Part shown: positions 59,678 through 64,000 of the stretch, piece by piece | Position numbering within the stretch: the first letter of the stretch is position 1 | Layout: each line of letters begins with the position of its first letter | Assembly (NCBI RefSeq): GCF_030499535.1 | Contig: NZ_JASTLB010000001.1 | Coordinates: 3,472,001-3,536,000 of the forward strand | Direction: 5' to 3' | DNA: 64,000 bases | DNA from: Streptomyces sp. TG1A-8 | GTDB taxonomy: Bacteria > Actinomycetota > Actinomycetes > Streptomycetales > Streptomycetaceae | Notes under the pieces: generated by a model | The model's input: only the letters and a program-made list of their open reading frames with translations | What the model was told of the DNA's origin: nothing | The model's database searches: none | Program-made: the position numbers and the translations under genes

Positions 59678-60136
59678 GGACCTCTTCTCCCTCTCTCATG
59701 CCCTCGGGCGTTCTCCCGCCCGCAAGGGCGTGACGCGGGACCCGGCGGTCGGCGCCCGGTCCCACCACGGGAGACGCGGACGGTCCGGCGCGACAACAAA
59801 AATCGCACCCGCCGCCGGGCACCGCGCCCGCCCCGGGCGAGATGTGACCTTCGTCGCGTCCGCCGGCCCCGGCGCGCCGGGGGACGCGCCCGCGGGTGCC
59901 GTTGCGGGCGATACCTGTGCCCGTGGGGGGAGAAATAGGGGTGGCGCCCGGGGAATATTCCCGGCGGCCGGACCCGATCCGCATTATCACCCGTGCGGGA
60001 GCCATCGCGCCGTGCTACTGTCTTTTTCAGTTGCAGGTGTGGTTGCCAGAGGGTTTTTCCGACGGGGTGATCATCACGGCGACACGGAATGCGCACACGG
60101 CGCATTCCCGACACCGCCTCCCGAAGGAGAAATCAA
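59678..60136. promoter_or_regulatory. Divergent upstream region of sigma-fusion and cold-shock genes
   Basis: These 459 bases contain no supported gene. The palindrome GGGAATATTCCC (59951-59962) has an AT core unusual for this genome and may be an operator. The last 130 bases before the cold-shock gene are relatively T-rich (a TCTTTTTCAG stretch at about 60020) and likely form its promoter and long 5' leader. Confidence 0.45.
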
Positions 60137-60340
60137 ATGGCCACCGGAACCGTGAAGTGGTTCAACGCGGAAAAGGGCTTCGGCTTCATCGAGCAGGACG
60201 GCGGCGGCGCCGACGTCTTCGCCCACTACTCGAACATCGCCACCCAGGGCTTCCGCGAACTGCTGGAGGGACAGAAGGTGTCCTTCGACGTCGCCCAGGG
60301 CCAGAAGGGCCCGACGGCCGAGAACATCGTCCCCGCCTGA
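60137..60340 (+). CDS. Cold-shock protein (CspA family)
   Basis: The 67-residue single-stranded nucleic-acid binding OB-fold protein has [16 protein letters not shown] (RNP1 KGFGFI) and VFAHYS (RNP2), ending [10 protein letters not shown]. It acts as an RNA chaperone at low temperature. ATG 60137 has GAAGGAG upstream. It is followed by a strong terminator and then a DEAD-box helicase, a common actinomycete arrangement. Confidence 0.97.
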   Translation: MATGTVKWFNAEKGFGFIEQDGGGADVFAHYSNIATQGFRELLEGQKVSFDVAQGQKGPTAENIVPA

Positions 60341-60359
60341 GTACCGACACGTACTTCGC

Positions 60360-60395
60360 AGCTGGGGCCCGCACCTTGGGGTGCGGGCCCCAGCT
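60360..60395 (+). terminator. Terminator of the cold-shock gene
   Basis: AGCTGGGGCCCGCACC pairs perfectly with GGTGCGGGCCCCAGCT over a four-base TTGG loop, 20 bases after the stop codon. Confidence 0.85.
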
Positions 60396-60507
60396 CGCCG
60401 CATTTCCGGGCCGGTGACGGTGGAAACCCACCGCAGGCCCGGTTCGGCTTCTCTCACATTCAGCTCGTTCTCGCGATTTTCTGCGCCATTCACGCGCTGC
60501 GGAAATC

Positions 60508-60543
60508 CCTTGATACGTGCTGCATCAAGGAAAGGTTTCCCAT
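60508..60543 (+). promoter_or_regulatory. Hairpin occluding the ribosome binding site of the helicase gene
   Basis: CCTTGAT (60508-60514) is the perfect complement of ATCAAGG (60524-60530), with a nine-base loop. The 3' arm overlaps the AAGGAAAGG ribosome binding site (60527-60535) of the TTG start at 60543. The element could act as a translational switch. Confidence 0.6.
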
Positions 60544-62021
60544 TGAATCGCACCCGTCCGACCCGCACCCACGACCGCTCCGCGGCAGGCACCGGCGGCA
60601 AGCGCGCCGGTTTTCCCCGCCGCGGCGCCAAGGTGCAGGGAAAGCGGCCGGCCCCGCAGGGTGAGTTCGCACTGCCCGAGACGGTCACGCCCGCGCTGCC
60701 CGCCGTCGAGTCGTTCGCCGACCTCGCCCTGCCGGCGCGGATGCTGGCCGCGCTCGGCCAGGAGGGCGTGAGCGTGCCGTTCCCGATCCAGGCGGCGACC
60801 CTGCCCAACTCCCTGGCCGGCCGGGACGTGCTCGGCCGCGGCCGGACCGGTTCGGGCAAGACCCTCGCCTTCGGCCTGGCGCTGCTGGCCCGTACGGCCG
60901 GGCGGCGCGCCGAGCCCCGGCAGCCCCTCGGACTCGTCCTCGTCCCCACGCGCGAGCTGGCCCAGCAGGTCACCGACGCGCTCACCCCGTACGCCCGCTC
61001 CGTGAACCTGCGCCTGGCCACCGTCGTCGGCGGCATGTCCATCGGCAGGCAGGCCGGGGCGCTGCGGGCCGGGGCGGAGGTCGTCGTCGCGACGCCCGGA
61101 CGGCTGAAGGACCTCATCGACCGCGGCGACTGCCGGCTGGGCGAGGTCGGCATCACCGTCCTGGACGAGGCCGACCAGATGACCGACATGGGCTTCATGC
61201 CGCAGGTCACCGCCCTGCTGGACCAGGTGCGCCCGGACGGGCAGCGGATGCTGTTCTCCGCCACCTTGGACCGCAACGTCGACCGGCTGGTGCGCCGGTA
61301 CCTGAGCGACCCCGTGGTCCACTCCGTCGACCCGTCGGCGGGCGCGGTCACCACGATGGAGCACCACCTGCTCCACGTGCACGACACGGACAAGCACTGG
61401 GCGACCACCCACATCGCGGCGCGCGAGGGCCGGGTGATGATGTTCCTGGACACCAAGCACGCCGTGGACCGGCTGACCAAGCACCTGCTGAGCAGCGGCG
61501 TGCGCGCCGCGGCCCTGCACGGCGGCAAGTCCCAGCCGCAGCGCACCCGCACCCTCGACCAGTTCAAGAACGGGCACGTCACCGTCCTGGTCGCGACCAA
61601 CGTCGCGGCGCGCGGCATCCACGTCGACCACCTGGACCTCGTCGTCAACGTCGACCCGCCCAGCGACCACAAGGACTACCTGCACCGGGGCGGCCGCACG
61701 GCCCGCGCCGGCGAGTCCGGCAGCGTCGTCACGCTGGTCACCCCCGACCAGCGCCGCGCCATGAGCCGGCTGATGGCCTCGGCCGGCATCACCCCGCGGA
61801 TCACCCAGGTCCGTCCGGGCGAGGACGAGCTGGGCCGCATCACCGGCGCCCAGGCCCCCTCCGGCGTCCCGGTCGTCATCGCCGCCCCGGCCGCGGAACG
61901 CCCCCGCCGCTCCTCCGCCCCCTCCCGGGGCCGGCGGGGCCGCTCCGGCCAGGGCCGCCCCGCCGGCGAGGCCTCGCGCCGCAGGCCGCAGCGGCAGCGC
62001 TCCTACGACTCGGCCGCCTAG
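60543..62021 (+). CDS. DEAD-box RNA helicase
   Basis: The 492-residue RNA helicase has all the usual motifs: GRGRTGSGKT (I), PTRELAQQV (Ia), TPGRL (Ib), VLDEADQM (II), FSATLD (III), VLVATNVAARGIH (V) and HRGGRTARAG (VI). The N-terminus is basic, and the C-terminal tail is Arg/Ser/Pro-rich (PRRSSAPSRGRRGRSGQG). The TTG start at 60543 is chosen because of AAGGAAAGG seven bases upstream. Location after a cold-shock gene and the hairpin over its ribosome binding site suggest low-temperature expression. Confidence 0.95.
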   Translation: MNRTRPTRTHDRSAAGTGGKRAGFPRRGAKVQGKRPAPQGEFALPETVTPALPAVESFADLALPARMLAALGQEGVSVPFPIQAATLPNSLAGRDVLGRGRTGSGKTLAFGLALLARTAGRRAEPRQPLGLVLVPTRELAQQVTDALTPYARSVNLRLATVVGGMSIGRQAGALRAGAEVVVATPGRLKDLIDRGDCRLGEVGITVLDEADQMTDMGFMPQVTALLDQVRPDGQRMLFSATLDRNVDRLVRRYLSDPVVHSVDPSAGAVTTMEHHLLHVHDTDKHWATTHIAAREGRVMMFLDTKHAVDRLTKHLLSSGVRAAALHGGKSQPQRTRTLDQFKNGHVTVLVATNVAARGIHVDHLDLVVNVDPPSDHKDYLHRGGRTARAGESGSVVTLVTPDQRRAMSRLMASAGITPRITQVRPGEDELGRITGAQAPSGVPVVIAAPAAERPRRSSAPSRGRRGRSGQGRPAGEASRRRPQRQRSYDSAA

Positions 62022-62031
62022 GGTCCTCCGT

Positions 62032-62070
62032 TCGGATCGGGCCAGGCCCACGGGGTCCGGCCCGATCCGA
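62032..62070 (+). terminator. Terminator of the DEAD-box helicase gene
   Basis: TCGGATCGGGCC and GGCCCGATCCGA form a perfect 12-bp stem with a 15-base loop, 11 bases after the stop. Confidence 0.75.
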
Positions 62071-62133
62071 GCGCCAGGCCCCGGGCCCCGTCCCCGCGGC
62101 CCGTCGTCCCTTCCCGATCCCCCGGAGGCACCT

Positions 62134-62409
62134 GTGACACCCGCTCGGCTGCAGCACCCCGTGGGGGCCTTCGCCCCCGTGGTTCCGGTCGGTCCCGCGG
62201 ACGCGTCCGGCCCCCGGGTCTGGGACGACATGACCGTCGAGGTGGCCCTGTCCGTCATGGCCGGCGCCGGGGTCGAGCACCTGGTCCTCTGCGACGGTGA
62301 CGACCGGTCCACGGGTGTGGTCACCCGGGCCCGGCTCACCGCGCTCCGCGACAGCTCCGCCTACACCGACCGGATCCGCCTGCGCGACGTCGCCGCCTCC
62401 TCCTGCTGA
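62134..62409 (+). CDS. Single CBS-domain protein
   Basis: The 91-residue protein contains one CBS-like unit: VWDDMTVEVALSVMAGAGVE, HLVLCDGDDRSTGVVTRARL, ending RIRLRDVAASSC. CBS modules usually bind adenosyl ligands in pairs, so this probably dimerises. The GTG has GGAGGCACCT upstream. It is flanked by two hairpins and stands alone, a common small gene downstream of DEAD-box helicases in Streptomyces. Confidence 0.82.
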   Translation: MTPARLQHPVGAFAPVVPVGPADASGPRVWDDMTVEVALSVMAGAGVEHLVLCDGDDRSTGVVTRARLTALRDSSAYTDRIRLRDVAASSC

Positions 62410-62439
62410 CCCGCCGCGGCCGGACCCGGCCGCGGCGGG
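62410..62439 (+). terminator. Terminator of the CBS-domain gene
   Basis: CCCGCCGCGGCCGG and CCGGCCGCGGCGGG form a perfect stem separated by two bases, immediately after the TGA. Confidence 0.7.
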
Positions 62440-62511
62440 GGCTCCTTACGGACCGGTGACGTACGGGCGCGCTCACCCGCCGGGAGCCGGGCGCGGGCCT
62501 AGCGTGGCCGC

Positions 62512-63500
62512 ATGCGTGTACTGGTCACCGGCGGTGCCGGGTTCATCGGGTCCCATGTCGTCGAGGCGCTGCGGGCGCGCGGGCACGAGCCGGTGGTGTA
62601 CGACGTCCGCGCCGACGCCCGCGCCGACGTGCGCGACCCCGGGGCCGTCGCCCGCGCCCTGTCCGGCGTGGACGCCGTCTGCCACCAGGCGGCCATGGTG
62701 GGACTCGGTGACGGGGTCGCGGACGCGCCCGAGTACGTCTCCCGCAACGACCTGGGCACCGCCGTCCTGCTCGCCGCGATGGCCGCGGCGGGCGTCGGGC
62801 GGCTGGTGCTGGCCGGGTCGATGGTGGTGTACGGGGAGGGGCGCTACGACTGCCCGGCGCACGGCACCGTCCGCCCCGGCCCGCGTGCCGAGGCGGACCT
62901 GCGGGCGGGCCGGTTCGAGCCGCCGTGCCCGGTGTGCGGCGCCCCCCGTCCCCCGGCACGGTCGGCGAGGACGCCCCGGCCGACCCGCGCAACGTCTACG
63001 CGGCCACCAAGCTGGCCCAGGAACACCTCTCGGCCGCCTGGGCGCGGTCCACGGGCGGCACGGCCCTCTCGCTGCGCTACCACAACGTGTACGGCCCCCG
63101 GATGCCCCGCGACACCCCCTACGCCGGCGTCGCCTCCCTCTTCCGCTCGGCCCTGGCCCGCGGCGAGGCACCGCGCGTGTTCGAGGACGGCGGCCAGCGG
63201 CGGGACTTCGTGCACGTCCGGGACGTGGCCGCCGCCAACGTGACCGCGCTGGAGGCCGGTTCCCGGCCCGGCACGCTCACGGCCTACAACACCGGCAGCG
63301 GCGAGCCCCGCACGGTCGGCGACCTGGCCCGGGCCCTCGCCGCCGCCCTCGGCGGCCCCGAGCCGGTCGTCACCGGCGGGTACCGCCTCGGCGACGTGCG
63401 CCACATCACCGCGGACTCCTCCCGGCTGCGCGCGGACCTGGGCTGGAGGCCGCAGGTGCCGTTCGCCGAGGGGATGCGGGAGTTCGCCGGGGAGGAATGA
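62512..63500 (+). pseudogene. NAD-dependent sugar epimerase/dehydratase, frameshifted
   Basis: The first part (62512 to about 62945) reads MRVLVTGGAGFIGSHVVEAL, LVLAGSMVVYGEGRYDC and PPCPVCGAP. The second part continues in another frame as SPGTVGEDAPADPRNVYAATK, YHNVYGPRMP and RDFVHVRDVAAANV, ending at 63500. Together they make a normal extended SDR of about 330 residues with Y-x3-K split from the NAD motif. The break lies in a C-rich run around 62941-62955, where one base appears lost or gained. It may be a genuine mutation or a sequencing error. It looks like a general UDP-sugar epimerase, not part of the cluster. Confidence 0.8.
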
Positions 63501-63526
63501 GCGCGGGCGGTGCCGGGGCGGGGCCC

Positions 63527-63557
63527 GGGGTCCTTCGCCCGGATCGGGCCGGACCCC
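63527..63557. terminator. Possible bidirectional terminator
   Basis: GGGGTCC and GGACCCC flank an inner GCCCGGATCGGGC stem, between the convergent epimerase and kinase genes. Confidence 0.55.
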
Positions 63558-63591
63558 GCTCCCTGATCCGGCCTGACCCAAACGGCAGACC

Positions 63592-64000
63592 CTAGGCCCG
63601 CGCCGCCGGCAGGGTCACCTCGAAGCGGCAGCCGCCGGGGATGTTGCGCACGCTCGCGCGGCCCCGGTGGGCCTCCACGATGCCCCGGACGATCGCCAGG
63701 CCCAGCCCCGCCCCGGCCGGCGGCGTCCGCGCGTCCGTGCCGCGCCAGCCGGTGTCGAAGACGCGGGCCAGGTCCTCCTCGGGGATGCCGCCGCAGCCGT
63801 CCGTGACGGACAGCACCACGCCGTCCGGGGCGCGCTCGGCGCTGACGGCGACCGTGCCGTCGGCGGGGGTGCGGCGGATGGCGTTGACCAGCAGGTTGGC
63901 CAGGACCCGGCTCATCTCCCGGCCGTCGACCTCGACCGGCACCGGCGCCACCCGGTCGCCGACCAGCCGCACCCCGTGCTCGCGGGCCAGCGGGCCGACC
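63592..64000 (-). CDS. Sensor histidine kinase, C-terminal ATPase part (partial)
   Basis: The last 136 codons of a kinase run off the right end of the window. They contain the HATPase_c domain: VLANLLVNAIRRTP (N box), VTDGCGGIPEEDLARVF (G1/F box) and GAGLGLAIVRGIVEAHRG (G2). The frame is open to the edge, so the GTG at 63972 is not its start. EnvZ/PhoR-type kinases of two-component systems have this layout. The stop is TAG. Confidence 0.9.
   Translation of the reverse strand, partial: VGPLAREHGVRLVGDRVAPVPVEVDGREMSRVLANLLVNAIRRTPADGTVAVSAERAPDGVVLSVTDGCGGIPEEDLARVFDTGWRGTDARTPPAGAGLGLAIVRGIVEAHRGRASVRNIPGGCRFEVTLPAARA

Overview
The window is very GC-rich actinomycete DNA, almost certainly Streptomyces. 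Third-position GC is extreme and GTG starts are frequent. Genes are coupled by ATGA or GTGA overlaps. There are two SARP-type regulators, I found a single TTA (bldA-type) codon, and the right flank carries a typical cold-shock protein/DEAD-box helicase pair. No tRNA, rRNA, insertion sequence or CRISPR array was seen.

Bases 1 to about 57600 are one large biosynthetic region for a heavily glycosylated aromatic (type II) polyketide. The core is KS-alpha (16261), chain-length factor (17526), ACP (18858) and a dedicated acyltransferase (19371). Tailoring and cyclisation genes lie at 33711-42072: a didomain aromatase/cyclase, an ABM monooxygenase, two FAD hydroxylases, a FabL-like reductase, a metal-type cyclase and an NTF2-fold protein. 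Deoxysugar genes are scattered: rmlA (14024), rmlB (20510), 2,3-dehydratase (56123), 3-ketoreductase (15088), PLP 3-dehydratase (48591) and probable 4-ketoreductases (22718, 47447). No 3,5-epimerase or aminotransferase is present, so neutral D-series 2,6-dideoxy and 2,3,6-trideoxy sugars are expected. Six glycosyltransferases, four of them close paralogues and one fused in frame to a methyltransferase, imply long or multiple sugar chains.

Acyl decoration is a second theme. Two KAS-III-like acyltransferases (31184 and 49907) have complementary active-site substitutions. Two adenylate-forming ligases and a stand-alone ACP accompany them. At the left end, two oversized acyl-CoA dehydrogenase/oxidase-like proteins sit with an ACP-like protein lacking its serine and with an Sfp-type phosphopantetheinyl transferase.

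The least expected element is a compact RiPP operon at 7475-11597. It encodes an NHLP-type precursor peptide, a fused E1-like/YcaO cyclodehydratase and a SagB-type dehydrogenase. It is divergent from the first SARP gene across an array of about thirteen degenerate 23-bp repeats.

Regulation can be partly read. Paired or triple TCGA/TTGA heptamers at exact 11-bp spacing, the SARP operator pattern, occur ahead of 365, 14024, 16261, 20510, 44793 (and divergent 44591) and 48591. Two DrrAB-like ABC exporters (30214-31152 and 42769-44591) probably give export or self-resistance. A two-component pair lies at 5447-7331.

From 57600 onward the genes look like ordinary chromosome: an ECF-like sigma factor fused through a membrane segment to a glycosidase-like domain, a cold-shock protein, a DEAD-box helicase whose ribosome binding site lies in a hairpin, a single-CBS protein, a frameshifted epimerase and the end of a histidine kinase.
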